Source of the DNA: Corticium candelabrum
Taxonomy: Eukaryota; Porifera; Homoscleromorpha; Homosclerophorida; Plakinidae
Reading direction: 5' to 3'
Length of the DNA stretch: 64,000 bases
NCBI RefSeq assembly: GCF_963422355.1
Contig: NC_085091.1
Span: 2,298,523 to 2,362,522 of the forward strand
Below are positions 11,640 through 24,108 of this stretch, piece after piece. The position numbers and the translations under genes are program-made. Below the pieces are notes generated by a model. It was not told the DNA's origin, did not search any database, and worked only from the letters and a program-made list of their open reading frames with translations. The stretch's first letter is position 1, and each line of letters begins with the position of its first letter.

Positions 11640-13067
11640 GATGTGTCCCCTGATATAGTCTGAAAATGTGTGTTAACCTGGTCACTGATCAAATGGTATG
11701 TGTATACACTAAGTCATTGCAAAGCAACGTGCTATAGCAGGTGGTAGCTTCAATGTGAATACCAATTGTGTTGACTCTAGCTGTTTAATTAATTAAGCTG
11801 CTAAAACAACTAGCATGCACGAGTCACAGAATATACTTACAACAAGACAGTCTTTACATGTACTTCAAAATACAAGTACTGTAGTAATACACATAAAGGT
11901 TGTCATTCTCCATTCATGTTTTATTCTCTCAAACCAGTACATGAAACTGATCTCTTGTATTGTCAAATAATTATTGAAGCACAGTTAATACTACAGTTGA
12001 TTTGTACTCAAATTGATACAGAACACACCTCACCTAAAATTCAGTTTCATCTATTCAATCCCAAGGTAGACAGAAACACAGCTTAGTGCTCATAACTTGA
12101 CACCACAAGAAATTTCTCAGTAACAAGATGTACACCAGGAACAACCTTTCCAAGTTAGCAACGACCAACAATTTCAAGATCTTGAAAGCAACCACAATTC
12201 CTGCTTTGCAAGGCAAATGATCAAGCACAAGAGTTGCTCAAACTCATGCATGAAGACAAAGAGCTCAAATTTGCAATGACAATACACGCAATGGTGTCAT
12301 CGGAAGTTGCTATGGAATAGTTAGTAATAGTTCAGTTACCTCTTGAGCTAGCCTTCAGACCCACCAACGATATGTTAGATTTATGGCATGCACGTCTTAC
12401 ATGGATATAATCTAATAAAAGACCTTACAGGGATGCCAGACCACAAGTAATTTCCTTGACGAAAGACAACACTTCCTTATCGAGATACCGCAAATGCCAC
12501 GCCTCTACATACCTCTGGCTTCACGAAAACGCCTTCGTTGTCCTAGAATAGAAACTTATGTTGTCGTTCGGTACGTTTCGAAGAGGACTGAAAACAATGC
12601 ACTCGTTTTCCCTCTAATGTCTGAGAACTTATCACCGCTAAACGACGGATGTCAACAGCGGCAAACAACGTATGCATATACCTAAGGGGCGTGAATGCGT
12701 GGGCTTCAACCAAAACACTGAACTCGACCTACAAGTTGATGCTTTCTCGTTGCACACGCAAAGTAAGGTAACTCCATGTTTTGTATTGAAGTGTTGGAGA
12801 GTTTGGAAATGCAACAACGCATACAAATCGGATAGTTTCTCCTGTCGAGAAAGCGGAAACCACGGGCGCTGCCAAAAACCACGCCTACCTCGTGACCTCT
12901 GGTCTTCATTACCCAATCAGAGAACGCGCTACGTACAATTTGTAAACCGCATCGGAAGTCGTGATGTAATGATGCATTCATTGCATCAGACCCGCTGTTT
13001 GGCGCAAGCGACGTTGATAGATAGTCGTGTCAGCGTAACCCTCTTCAATTGTGACATATCCAGCGCC
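11640..13067. other. Upstream region of the La-EEP gene
   Basis: No recognisable gene. The last few hundred bases before 13068 are less A/T-rich and probably include the promoter and 5' UTR of the La-EEP gene. No TATA box or other diagnostic site is evident. Confidence 0.4.
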
Positions 13068-16000
13068 ATGGCCGCTGCAGAGCTGTGCCCGATGCCGATT
13101 CCGATGGCCGTCTCAGAGTACCATTCAAAACACGGCTCGTCATCAACCTTCCGTACAGAAACGATATCCGAGGTCGAGCCAGGTGCGATAGAAAACCTCA
13201 TCCTGTCTCTCAATTCAGAAGGTTTCACACTCAAGGAATTGACCTTCCACGAAACGAGTCCTTCTGGGGACGAGAAGAAGAAAAACAAGCGACGTCAAGG
13301 AAAAAAGAGGTAAGAAATGAACACGTAAGAAGCCACCTGCGTGGGCGAAAAACTGACTCAACCTCACGTGCGCAGGAGTCAATGCTGCAACGTTGATGCA
13401 TACACGGCATTGAGCTTGCGTTGTGACGACGACAGAGTTTGACTTTCGTTGCTATTATTACTCTGGATACGCACGCGTCAAGGATTACCTACTCGGTTGG
13501 TATATCCGCCTAGCGTTTCAACAAGTTAGAGGGTAGAAGTCTCGACTGGTCGCTGAGAAACCATTCAAGCGTCGAAATTGACTCGTGAGACCTACCGTTT
13601 CCCTGCATACGCCGCATTTTCTATGCAACCAGCATTCGTAATTGAGGTGTTGGGTACTCCCCTTGTCTCAGCCTAGGTTTGACTGATTAATGAGTTTGGG
13701 GAACGCAGACAAATGTAGATGACTTCCCTGTTCCGACCTGTTCGTACACGACAACACAATCCCTGTTGGGACACTTCTATGAGTACGTTTTGTTTTGTCG
13801 GCTTGTTTGTGAGGTGGTGTTGTTGCTTGTAGAGCTCAGTATGCTCAGATGAATCGTGACCGCCAGAGAAACCGTCAGAAGAGTCTCATGGCGTTTGTTG
13901 CCAGTCAAGTGGAATCCGTCCTCAGTCCTGAGAATAGTGCTTATGATCTGAAAATTCAGTCCATCATGGATGCTGACTGCTTTGTTCCTATCAAGGAGCT
14001 ACTGGACCATCCGAGGATAAAAGGATTGGTTGTGGAGACCGAGGATCTGATCCAGGCTCTGCAAGGACACCAGCTACTAGAGGTGTCTGTTCGTGCTCCA
14101 TGTTACAGAAACAGGCTGCTGCCTTATCCACCACCTTCTCCTTTCATTTACGAACCGATACACATGGTTCGACAATTACCGAGGCAGGCATTCATTGTCA
14201 CTCAGTTGGAATTTTGGTTTTCTGATGAAAATTTGGCGACGGATGCCCTTTTTGGCAGAATGATTGCGGACGGCCCATTGGGATTTGTACCGGTGAGGTC
14301 TTTGTTGGCGTTCAACAGAATGAAAGCAGTCAAAGCAACTGCTTGGGAGATTGCCGAAGCGGCTGATCATTCTATGCTCCTTGAAGTCAGTCACGATCGA
14401 GGATTCATTCGACGACGTCAAGGAACGAGATCTCTTGGCAGTAGTCCTTTGCTGTCATCATCTCCATTCTATCTTGACCTTGGAAAGATATCACCTCTGT
14501 TTCTAAATAGAGGAGATATGAGTATACCACCACTTGCTTCTCCTTCAACGCAGCAGGCCATACGGAAACAAGTTGAATACTACTTCTCCAATCAGAATTT
14601 CCTCTTCGATCGATTTCTTCAACAACTTGGCAAACGATCTACGACCGAAGCTCTTGGTTTGGATTCATTGGTGACAAAAGAGGATATCGTGAAATATGGA
14701 GGATGGGTGTCTGTTGATGAACTGGTGAAGTTTCCACGGCTGGCAACTCTAAAGACCTCATCTGCTGATCTGATCACTGCTCTGGCTGACTCACCTTTGG
14801 TAAAGATTAACCAAGATGGCACACTGTTGAGGAGGGCTACACCACTTCCACCTGTACCACCCATCATAACGGAAGAAGGAGTCAAGGTGTGAATAATATT
14901 AAAACTGCATATGTATGATAATCCTTAACAAACGAAGTTACTTCTTTCAGTTTGGTCTTTCCCTTCCTGAAGCTGATAGCACATCTTTCACTGTGATGCA
15001 GTACAATGTGTTGGCAGACCACTTGGCTAGAGAGAGCTGGTTTCCATACTCATCAGATGATACACGAAGCTGGCTGAGGAGGAGAGAACTAATTCGACGC
15101 GAGGTGAGTCAGTGTGCAATGTCAAGCACAGCAGACACAGAATATTGATATTATGTCTTGCTGCTAATAGATTCTGTATCATTCTCCTGACCTACTATGT
15201 CTACAAGAAGTCCAGACATTTCTGGTTGAGAAACCAGATGGAACGGTGACTTCTGTGAAAAGTGGGCACTTGGCTCGAGAGAATCACGTAAATTGGTTTG
15301 GTCAGTGGTTGAGATCGACTGAGTATGGGTTCCGTTATGCACGGAAGACACCATACAGTGGACAGCCATGCCAGGGTGTAACCATCGGTGAGATCTACTT
15401 GTTGCTTAGAGACCGAACTTGATTTAGAATGACCGCTTTCTTGCAGGAAACATGGTGTGCTGGAAGGAATCTGTGTTTGAAGTGATTGAAGAGAAAGATA
15501 TTGTTCTATCTAAAGAGGTCAATTGAGATTTGGATATTCATTAGTCTCTTGTGTATCTAATCGAGTTGTTTATTTAGATTGCAAAGTGTTTTCCCGAACG
15601 TGAGATCGGAGTTCAGCCATCACAAATGGTCAAGTTTTGTGATCGCAGTATGGATCACTTCTGTGCAGGCTACGGCCAAGTTGCATGCATGGTTCGATTA
15701 CGGCACCGAAAAACGGGCAGAGAGCTAGTCGTTGCAACGGTCCACATCACCTCCAATTACCAATTCCCTCACGTTCAAGTAATGCAGACAGAAGCATGTC
15801 TGAAGGCTCTCGAGGCATTCAGTACTGTGACAGTTCCAAGTCATTCTTCTGGACGAACTGGCCGATATTGTCAGCCATCCAAACTGCCTGTTATTCTTTG
15901 TGGTGATTTCAACTGTACTCCAGATTCTGCTGCCATTCAGCTTATCAAGCAAGGCAATTTGAGCAACACTCACACAGATCTGGCCACAGCTACTGAAGCT

Positions 16001-16285
16001 CGATTGATTCTTCCCTATCCTAACCCCAAGCACAGCCTCCACCTGAAGAGTTCCCACGACTGGCAAATGTCTAAGCAACCTGATTCGACACCCCAGCTAA
16101 CCAACTACACTCACAACTTCTCTGGAACTCTGGATTACGTTTGGATGACGTGCGATCGCGGGTTGGACATCACAGCAGCTCTCGGTGGCCTTCCCTCCGA
16201 AGTTCTCTCACAGGAAACAGGACTTCCGAGCAGTCGGTTTCCATCTGATCATCTCCCTGTTCTTTGCCAGGTGAAGCTAACGTGA
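13068..16285 (+). CDS. Triple La-module / EEP (CCR4-Angel-like) nuclease fusion protein
   Basis: Six exons (13068-13309, 13833-14886, 14951-15103, 15171-15387, 15447-15517, 15578-16285), all with GT-AG junctions and consistent phase, give 814 residues. The start ATG has a good context (GCCATGG). After a lysine-rich linker come three La-type winged-helix (HTH) modules, at about residues 90-155, 190-265 and 320-430. The third is the most canonical (QVEYYFSNQNFLFDRFL, then GWVSVDEL and FPRLATL); the second has LEFWFSDENL; the first is divergent. From about residue 435 an endonuclease/exonuclease/phosphatase domain carries every catalytic block: QYNVLADHL, LCLQEVQ, TVHITSN, ILCGDFNCTPDS, LDYVWMT and SDHLPVL. 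EEP proteins of this type cleave RNA 3' ends (CNOT6, Angel, PDE12, Nocturnin). Binding of a specific RNA through the La modules followed by trimming is an inference. The domain combination is unfamiliar to me. The gene runs tail-to-tail into WRAP73. Confidence 0.88.
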
Positions 16286-16370
16286 TCATTTCAATGCCTT
16301 CTCGTAGACATCTTTGAACATTTCAACAAGCAACAATTTGTTTCTGCTAATCAGCAATTCTTATGCCCTA

Positions 16371-16376
16371 AATAAA
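16371..16376 (+). terminator. Poly(A) signal of the La-EEP gene
   Basis: AATAAA 86 bases after the stop codon, inside the 254-bp gap to the convergent WRAP73 stop. Confidence 0.55.
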
Positions 16377-16539
16377 TGACTAGCAGTCCATATCGGCAAT
16401 CCTTATACAATGAATAAGCTTTATAACATGGAACAGCTACGACTTAGTTCTTTTGAGAGTATTCTTTATGTGCAAATTAAGTTATCATCGCTACAGACAA
16501 ATCAATCATTGCAGAAAAAAATCATTGCTCACTTGGTGT

Positions 16540-19500
16540 TCAGTCTATGCTTGTGTCTGTCAGATAACAGACACAAAATTGATCTTTCCCAAGGAGAGTG
16601 AGAGATTTACCAGTAGGATTCCACCCCAGAGCAACCACATTGAACAAAGCTAATAAAAAAACAAATATATTTTGGCACCACTAAAGTATTCATATACAGA
16701 ATCCACAACACAACGGGTGGGCTGTTATTGAATGACATTTCCTAGAACTGCTCTGCTGTTGCTGGCACCCTCCTAATCCAATGAAACAGAAATTGGCACA
16801 AGCATCCATCACATAACTCAAGGTCTGCAAACCCAAGTGCATACGTGTATAACCTTTAATTCAAAACGAGTCATCTTTGTTCATGACTACTTATTTCAAG
16901 GGTCTATTTATTAATTTACAAGGCGTGTTGAATAGCCACACCCTCTGGAAGTGGTTTTAGCGTATCTTTGTCTCTCCTATTTCCTGCACTCATGAATCTA
17001 CAGTCTATGTCTATTATACCCAAGATACCTTTTAAAAAATAAACAACCAAGTAAGAGAAAGCACTTTCAAACAATTAGATGTCTGTAGTAGTTTGACTGT
17101 CTGACCAGGAATAATATAATTGTGCATCTTTCAACTGCTCTCTCTCTCCTCTCTGTGCCTGTCTCTTTCTGGTCAGGACAAATCATTTCCATGTGTGATC
17201 AGCTCACCAGCAGGTAGTTTCCTTCCTTCAGTGTCTCAATATTAATGCATGAATTCTCCCTCCCAGTCTAATCCACCTGACACTATTTTCAAATAATCAT
17301 ACCGCCTCGAATTCAAAATTAGCTACAATGTATGCACTCTCCCTTAGCTCATCCCATTGAAACCATACTGTAGTTCCCTTCTTGCCAAAAATAGAGCAAG
17401 TCTAATAAAGCAATGGAAGTCCTCATTCATCTGTTTTATTCATTAGGAGGTTTACCACAAACACATCTAAACTATTTCTATGTATAAGATGTGTTCTCCC
17501 TTTCTCTGCAGTTGGATTCAGTAAGCAATGGAATGTATCATAGCCATGCTGTAAACCAATGTTTACACTTACTGCCTTGATTTACTACCAGTAAAACTAA
17601 ATCAATATTCAACCATATTGACGGAATAAATTACTAAATTGTCCAACTGAAATGACCCACAGCAGTATCCAAAGTTCTTAACTGTACCATGGTAGTGTGC
17701 TATGCATAATGAATAGACAACTCAGCAAACAAACAGACAAACAAAACAAATTGATAGACAAAACAGACCAGCATCTTACAATCGCTAGGGACATTGACTG
17801 TAATGCATCCTGCTGGCGACCACATATAGACTTTATTATTGCCAGTGCAAAGAGCAAGACGCTGTTGACACGGATCCCATTCAAATTCTAGCAACACAAG
17901 AAATTCACAGCATATTTATACTATACTAAAGGGTAATTTAGAATGATTACGTTTGATGGGCAAACTCTGTACCAAAGCAACAGCCAGTTTGAGTGTCGGT
18001 ATTTTCCAAATCCATAGCACTGTCGGCATGTTGTCTGCAAGATCAACTTCTTTCTACAAATTATTGACTACAAAGCAATACCAGCTGACCATTTCTTGTT
18101 GCCATGTAGCGACTGTCATGACTAAATATCACCAGCCCGACTCCAACCGACGGATTCGGTTTATCAGGATCGGGTTTGACGAGAGAAAACTTGACTGTTC
18201 CTTCAGCGACTTCATCTGTGACAATAAAACTATTACTACAATAACACTAAACTAGAATATGAGCAAGTTGCAACACAGCTATCAAGCTAAATATGTAAGC
18301 TCATGCATGCACTCAATGTAAAGACCTATTGGAGGCTTCTTCAACTAATCAAGTTGTGCTGGGCTGTGCTAATCAGTCATGTGATCACTATGGTTCATTG
18401 CAAATAACAAAGCAGACAGTCACTCTTACGGAAGGACGTTATGCCAAATATGAATTCAGAATTACAGACAGACGAGAGAGAGGAATAGATGAGACACAAA
18501 GTGCATTCAGAATTACACTCACATTTGCTCTCAGTTCTGAAGACGTTGTTAGAATACGCCATTGAGTCTGTCGACATGGCCGGAAGTCTTTTCTGTACTT
18601 CTCGGTACACTACCTGGATAGAAACCATACACAAGATATCTGGCAATAGTGGAGAGCCCATATATCTAAACGCACAAGATCTCTTGATGTTTCTACGGAT
18701 GGGGTATGCGTAAAGTTGCCTATCGCCTTCCATGTAATGTTGTTTAATAGTCGAACCTACAAATAATAAGCAAGTCAGTTATTTACGATTGCTAAACACT
18801 GGCATAGTTTCTACTCCATAAACTAAAGTTTAATATTGGGTTTGATGTGAGTCCTGTTTACTCCCAGATTTTGTCATCCAATAATGTGTCAATCTGTGTC
18901 TTTGTCTAACTAACATCGACACCATACAGAACGACAGTCAACTTCAGACTATATGTACATGTAGTTTTGATGTTTGATGCTTCTTAAGCTGTCTGCATAA
19001 TGGCAGATACAATGGAACTTGATTAACACATACTTGGGATATTACGTACACTCACTTCAAAAACCATACTATACTTGAATACTAATAGATTAAAACGCCG
19101 ATACTGCATGTACCTCTGATCCTCGGATAGTACACACGTTTTCCCTATCCCTTGGGGTACATTCCATCAGTGTTTCACTGTATGAATGTAATATTATACG
19201 TAAATTCAATTTTTAGAATTACCTTTTGATCATAGCTTCCAATGGCAAGAAACTGACTCGTGAATGACCAACTTACTGTTTTTACTCCAAGAGCAAATTG
19301 ATATGCTGAGTATTTTGTTAAACAACGACCATCCATAGAGTACAGTTGTACTGAATACTAAGAAACAACAAGATACATCAAATAGATCATTGACACACAA
19401 GCACACACGCACAAGAAACACAGACCTGACAGACACAGACAGACAGACAGACAGACAGACACACATGCATGTAAGCACACGCACACGTGCACACAAACAG

Positions 19501-20544
19501 TCGCACACAGACACAGATACAGACACACAGACAGACAAACAGACAAACAGATAGACAGACAGACAGACAAACTGCAAACTAAGTTGATAATTTTTTAGAG
19601 ACCCGTATGGGTCTAATTGATATATAACGTACTTTTGTATCTATAGCTTGTAATAGTTCATATATATGAAATATAAAGATTTGACAAACAGGTAGACAGA
19701 CAGACAGATAGACAAACAGACGGACACGCACTTCTCCTCCTTCTGTATTGCTTCCGTCTAACTGGACACAGACACAGACAGACACAGACAGACACACACA
19801 CAGACAGACAGACAGACAGACACACACACACACACAAATCAATAACGCAAACACTGCCACACTCTTACATTGAGAAGAGAATCCCACACACACAGAACAC
19901 GACCATTCGGTGACCAGAGGATACCAGCCAAATCAGTTGTCTCAACAGGAAAATGCTAACCAAATACATCACAGTCAACACAATTTTCTTCAGTTTAAAA
20001 AATATTAAGCAATGAAAGTCTCATTATTAATGCATATTGATTCATTAATGTCTTGCTATTAAAACGTGTTAGTTATGCATAGTAGAGAGAGTCAAGCCCA
20101 TCATGCTGTTAATGTTTAGAAACAGACAAGGTGTGCGCAGCATTGAAGGATACCTTGCACAGTTGCCATGCATCACAACTAAATATGCTGACATAATCCT
20201 TGCAGTCTCGACGTTCAGCTAACGCGAGATACTTTCCATCACGCGTAAAGTCATATCCTGTACAGCAGGTTCAATAAACAGCAATACCAGAATAAAGACC
20301 GTCTGATGTAATATCAGTATTGGTACATCTTACCAGGACTTGCCTCTTTAGGGTATTTAATGTAAGATACAGACTTGTTGATGAGTGACCACACAGTTAT
20401 TCTCAGCTGACACAACACACAAGTCAAGATTTGATGTACAAATCTTCCTATTTTGTTAAGTGTCATTCATTCGGTTCAAAGTTGTTTGACTGTACACATT
20501 AACCATCGGCATTTTAGAATGAAGAAATAGAGCAAAAGACAGAC

Positions 20545-20575
<31 letters not shown>

Positions 20576-20897
20576 AAAACAGAAAGACAGACAGACAGAC
20601 AGACAGAAAAACAGAAAGACAGACAAACAGAAAGACAGACAAACAGACAGAAAGACAAATAGACAGACAGACCAACAGACAGGCAAACAAACAGATACAC
20701 TGACAGACAGACAGACAGGCAGGCAAGCAGACAGACAGACAGACAGACAGACAGACATACAAACAGATAAACAGACAGAGATAGCAAAACAAACAGACAG
20801 ACTGCAAACTACAATGTGAATATACTACAGATTTAAGTCATTTGTCACATTGGAGTACACATTGCCAATCCAGTCACTGATGTAAATATAAAAGCGT

Positions 20898-20960
<63 letters not shown>

Positions 20961-22931
20961 CTCACATAAAAGTCTGCTGTCGTCATAATGTGTCTGCTGT
21001 CAGGACTCCATCTGACTGCGATCAGTCCGGCTGATCCTTCATCTATTTTACATGTCCAGTCTGGCTGCTCTAATGACCAGACTTGTACCAGTCCACGTTG
21101 GTACATGCCACAGAGAATATACAATGAATCGGGAGACCACTAGAATGCAAAGTACTATTGATGAAAGGGACACTTGAGACTCTGAGTGTTCGAGGTAAGT
21201 CACGTAAACATAACTTCTTAACCATAACAATAATAAATACCACATAAGATGTGAAACATTGGCAATAATTTACTTTGGCGGTTTGCTAAGAAATTGATGG
21301 ACAAAGCTTATTGGCAGATTTTATTTTGCCGATTAGACATCATTGTTTGATAACTGATATATGCCTACTGTCAGCTGTGTTCGTGGCTCACATTTCATTA
21401 ACTTACTGCATGGTCTCCAACTACTGCATAGGCACAACGACGGCAAGCAAGGACTACCTACCATCTTGCTGATACTCGTGCCTGATGATGTCAACATATC
21501 TTGGAGGCCAAATTAATAACGGATTATATACTGACGGTCGCTGAAAAATCCGCCAATCTGCCAAAATAAATTCCCCGCCAATATTTCATTTTATATGGTA
21601 TAAAACAAATTATGCAATAGTTTAAATGATATTTTTGCATAACAATTTCTTTGTATGATAACAACAACAATAATAATTTCAGCTTTGAGACATAAAATAG
21701 AGCTTTGTAAAAGTCATAAGACTTGGCAAGTAGCGTACTCATTGTCAAACGTATAGGGGTTAACTGACTTCCGGTCTGTGAGCATACAGCATACCCGTTT
21801 ACACAAGCATGCATAGTGAGCTGAGCCAAGCCGAGCTGCGCCAGCCCAGCATTCTAGCCTGCGTTTACATGACACACTCTGTAGGAGAGCCAATGCTTTC
21901 AATGAGTGTGTCATTAACATGCATCAGTTACTTGAGATTGACATAGTTTGCGTTTGCTTACGTTTGCAATGAATAGAAGCCAAGCTGCTCGTGTTTTTTT
22001 CAATATGGCTTTACAACAGTCATATCGAGAAATGGGTAGGACGTGTACGAGATGTCCTACTATTGCCAGGCGACTGTTGCAGCTACGGAGTTCAAAAGAT
22101 TTGTTTCTTGCACATCTTGGTCACTCCACAATCAGATAAGACACAGAGTCTCTGTTTTGTTCCGCGCTATTTGTACCAAATGAGCACGTGCGGCTCATTT
22201 TCCAGCATGCTATGCATTTACATGATGTACTTGACACGAGCCAGCCCCGGCTGGCCCACGCTGGCCCGGCTAAAAATACCGAGCCGAGCTGGCACGGCTC
22301 GGCCTGTGTTTACACGTACCGTAGAAACCGTGCTGGCCCGCTTACAAGTGCTCGTGTAAACAGGGTATAAGTGGATGTGTGAATGGTGGCCTATGTCTGC
22401 CATGCTCAGATATGCACCACGCCCTCATTGGAATCCAGTCACTGAGCAATTAGTCTCACATAGCCAGACCCTCTCCAGACCCTTTTGATGGCGAAGAGGG
22501 TCTGGCTACGCAATACAACTGAGCAATATTTGCAATTAATACGGATTTATCCTACATGGTAACCAGACAATGGCCGAACAGCTGATCAGATCCAGAAAAC
22601 GTTCGTGACAGATTTTTTTACCAAAACAGTGTTAATTAATTTATTCATGTTTGTGAATGCCAGGTCTTGTCGGATATACCAAACAACAGAACTTACCTGT
22701 CTGCAACCGCTAACGCGAAATCAATCACTTTCCTAGCTTACAACATTTATACGGAAACCTAACATTGCGTAACCATGAACAAATTTGTGTTGAAAAAATT
22801 GAGTCAAAATTAAGTTAGAAGCCGCACACAACAATTTGTAGATCAAAACATAAATTATTTATTATTAATATATTATTATTATATATTAATAATAAATAAA
22901 TTATTGCATCATTGATGCTATCCAATGATGC

Positions 22932-23025
<94 letters not shown>

Positions 23026-23033
23026 GCAACTAT

Positions 23034-23065
<32 letters not shown>

Positions 23066-23520
23066 TTATTTTAATTTTATTGAACAACTAACAGCATACA
23101 GGAAAGTCCCAACTTAAAACATTATCTACTTCCGCAAGCATGCGGCTAGAAATCATTCTAGCGTTATACAACCATAATTTACAGACAGTTGTTCTAGCAA
23201 GTTGTTTAAAGCTTTCCAGAAAGGAACAGCTAGCACAGCACAAACTTTACAAGATATAGATTTTAAAGTTTCTAGGCTATCTGGTGACCAAAAACCGAGC
23301 GTCTCCACCACCAAGGAGTAGAAAATCCCGCTTGCATATGTCACCCTTGCATCGTGACGATCATCTTTGTCCATCTCAGCCACTTCTGTCACTATTCCTG
23401 ATGTTTCAGCAACTCAAGGGATGTAGAATGGTTGCAATGTGTTTCTTACTGTGATGTCAAAGTATCCAGGACGTCCATTCAAGAAATTTGGATGGAAAAC
23501 ATCACCTGGCCGGTATTTGG

Positions 23521-23604
<84 letters not shown>

Positions 23605-24007
23605 GCATCATTGGATACTTGGTTTAGACATGCGCAGTCGATAAATAAATGAACGAATAATTGCGAATGTATTAATAGTACATAAACTAAAATTTACAAC
23701 AATTTCTCCATTAGATCTACGGAAACAAATGTAGGTATTTGTTTGTTCTCGCACCTCCAAGTATTGGATAGCATCAAGGCAAGTGTATAGATGTGTGATC
23801 TGTAGAGTTGCCACATCTCGAACGACCAGCCTATAGGAAGAGCAGCTAGCCTGTAGATTTGTGTCACACAACATGACAGAATTCAGTCAGTCCGTGAAAG
23901 CAATTGAAACTACATCGGACATATTCATTAATCCTCACCACGTGCGTTCCGTCCGGAGAAAAGCGGCAGAGCTGGTTGGATTGCTTGAAAAGCTCAGAGA
24001 AATTCAT
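16540..24007 (-). CDS. WRAP73: WD repeat-containing protein antisense to TP73 homologue (WRAP73/WDR8)
   Basis: Thirteen exons on the minus strand, in order: 24007-23939, 23850-23755, 21139-20966, 20406-20334, 20257-20154, 19955-19869, 19357-19223, 18756-18676, 18613-18523, 18215-18090, 18034-17951, 17887-17780, 16649-16540. The total is 445 residues with phase kept at every junction; human WRAP73 has 460. The start [20 protein letters not shown], then [50 protein letters not shown] and [12 protein letters not shown] match the family block by block. It is a beta-propeller protein of WD repeats that acts at the centrosome with SSX2IP in spindle and ciliary vesicle work. Two donors are GTGCGA/GTGCGT variants (exons 2 and 8). 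Introns range from 62 bp to 2.6 kb, the largest (21140-23754) holding several transposon relics. Confidence 0.93.
19390..20800. repeat. Clustered GACA-type tetranucleotide repeats in WRAP73 introns
   Basis: Three imperfect (GACA)n/(CAGA)n arrays lie in adjacent introns at about 19425-19575, 19688-19835 and 20536-20800, with degenerate CA/GACA interruptions. A pure (GT)n run follows at about 20897-20959. The long cysteine-rich or serine-leucine-rich reading frames across these are artefacts of the repeat. Confidence 0.85.
21792..22367. mobile_element. TAA-target MITE, copy A
   Basis: A 576-bp element in the large WRAP73 intron. Its ends are TACCCGTTTACACAAGCA and the complement of TACCCTGTTTACACGAGC. 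The right flank is TAA (22368-22370); the left flank has lost the match. It aligns along its length with the copy at 48386-48938, in the inverse orientation, and with the truncated copy at 35556. Blocks rich in GAGCCGAGCTGG and GCCAGCCC lie near each end. Terminal sequence plus TAA duplication (clear at copy C) suggest PIF/Harbinger affinity. No intact gene is present. Confidence 0.75.
22454..22515. mobile_element. Tiny foldback element, CTCGCGTAGCC family
   Basis: About 62 bp forming a near-perfect hairpin: TCTCACATAGCCAGACCCTC against the complement of AGAGGGTCTGGCTACGC. The same terminal phrase, TCTCGCGTAGCCAGACC, occurs at 37211-37312 as a full element and as single ends at about 35750, 48547 and 50192. 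Confidence 0.65.
22934..23070. repeat. (TA)n microsatellite
   Basis: A long (TA)n run with a short CACACACGCA interruption near 23018-23030. It abuts the 3' end of the LINE-like fragment to its right, whose minus-strand end reads CAATAAAATTAAAATAAA into the TA run, so it may be that element's tail. A second (TA)n run lies at about 23526-23601. Confidence 0.8.
23075..23610 (-). mobile_element. LINE-like 3' fragment with RT-protein tail, copy 2
   Basis: On the minus strand two neighbouring frames encode [20 protein letters not shown] followed by ITVRNTLQP, and then [20 protein letters not shown] and NLLEQLSV. This pairing, ending in a FxPLVVETLGxW-type block, is the C-terminal end seen in many reverse-transcriptase proteins of invertebrate non-LTR elements; the superfamily cannot be named from this piece. 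At least one frame break separates the two parts. A (TA)n run interrupts the upstream side and another follows the 3' end. It is a 5'-truncated, inactive copy inside a WRAP73 intron. Confidence 0.6.
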
Positions 24008-24108
24008 CGTCTTCTTGACAGTCCCGCTCTGCGAATCCACGCATGCGTCAAGTTGTGTAGGTGTGACGCGCTTTGCCGTGCAGTGTTGCTGTCTATGAAG
24101 CATCTGAC
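24008..24108. promoter_or_regulatory. Shared divergent promoter, WRAP73 / LAGE3
   Basis: Only 101 bp separate the two start codons, which point away from each other. The gap is relatively G/C-rich (GTGTGACGCG, CGCATGCG) and has no TATA box. A bidirectional core promoter is inferred from geometry alone. Confidence 0.55.

Noticed and set aside
19390-20800. Regular tandem repeats that could suggest a CRISPR array
   Set aside because: Units are 4 bp without unique spacers; this is a eukaryotic microsatellite and no cas-like genes are present.
20456-20807. Long Cys/Ser/Leu/Val-rich reading frames across GACA repeats
   Set aside because: They are direct translations of tetranucleotide repeats in several frames at once, with no conserved non-repeat sequence.
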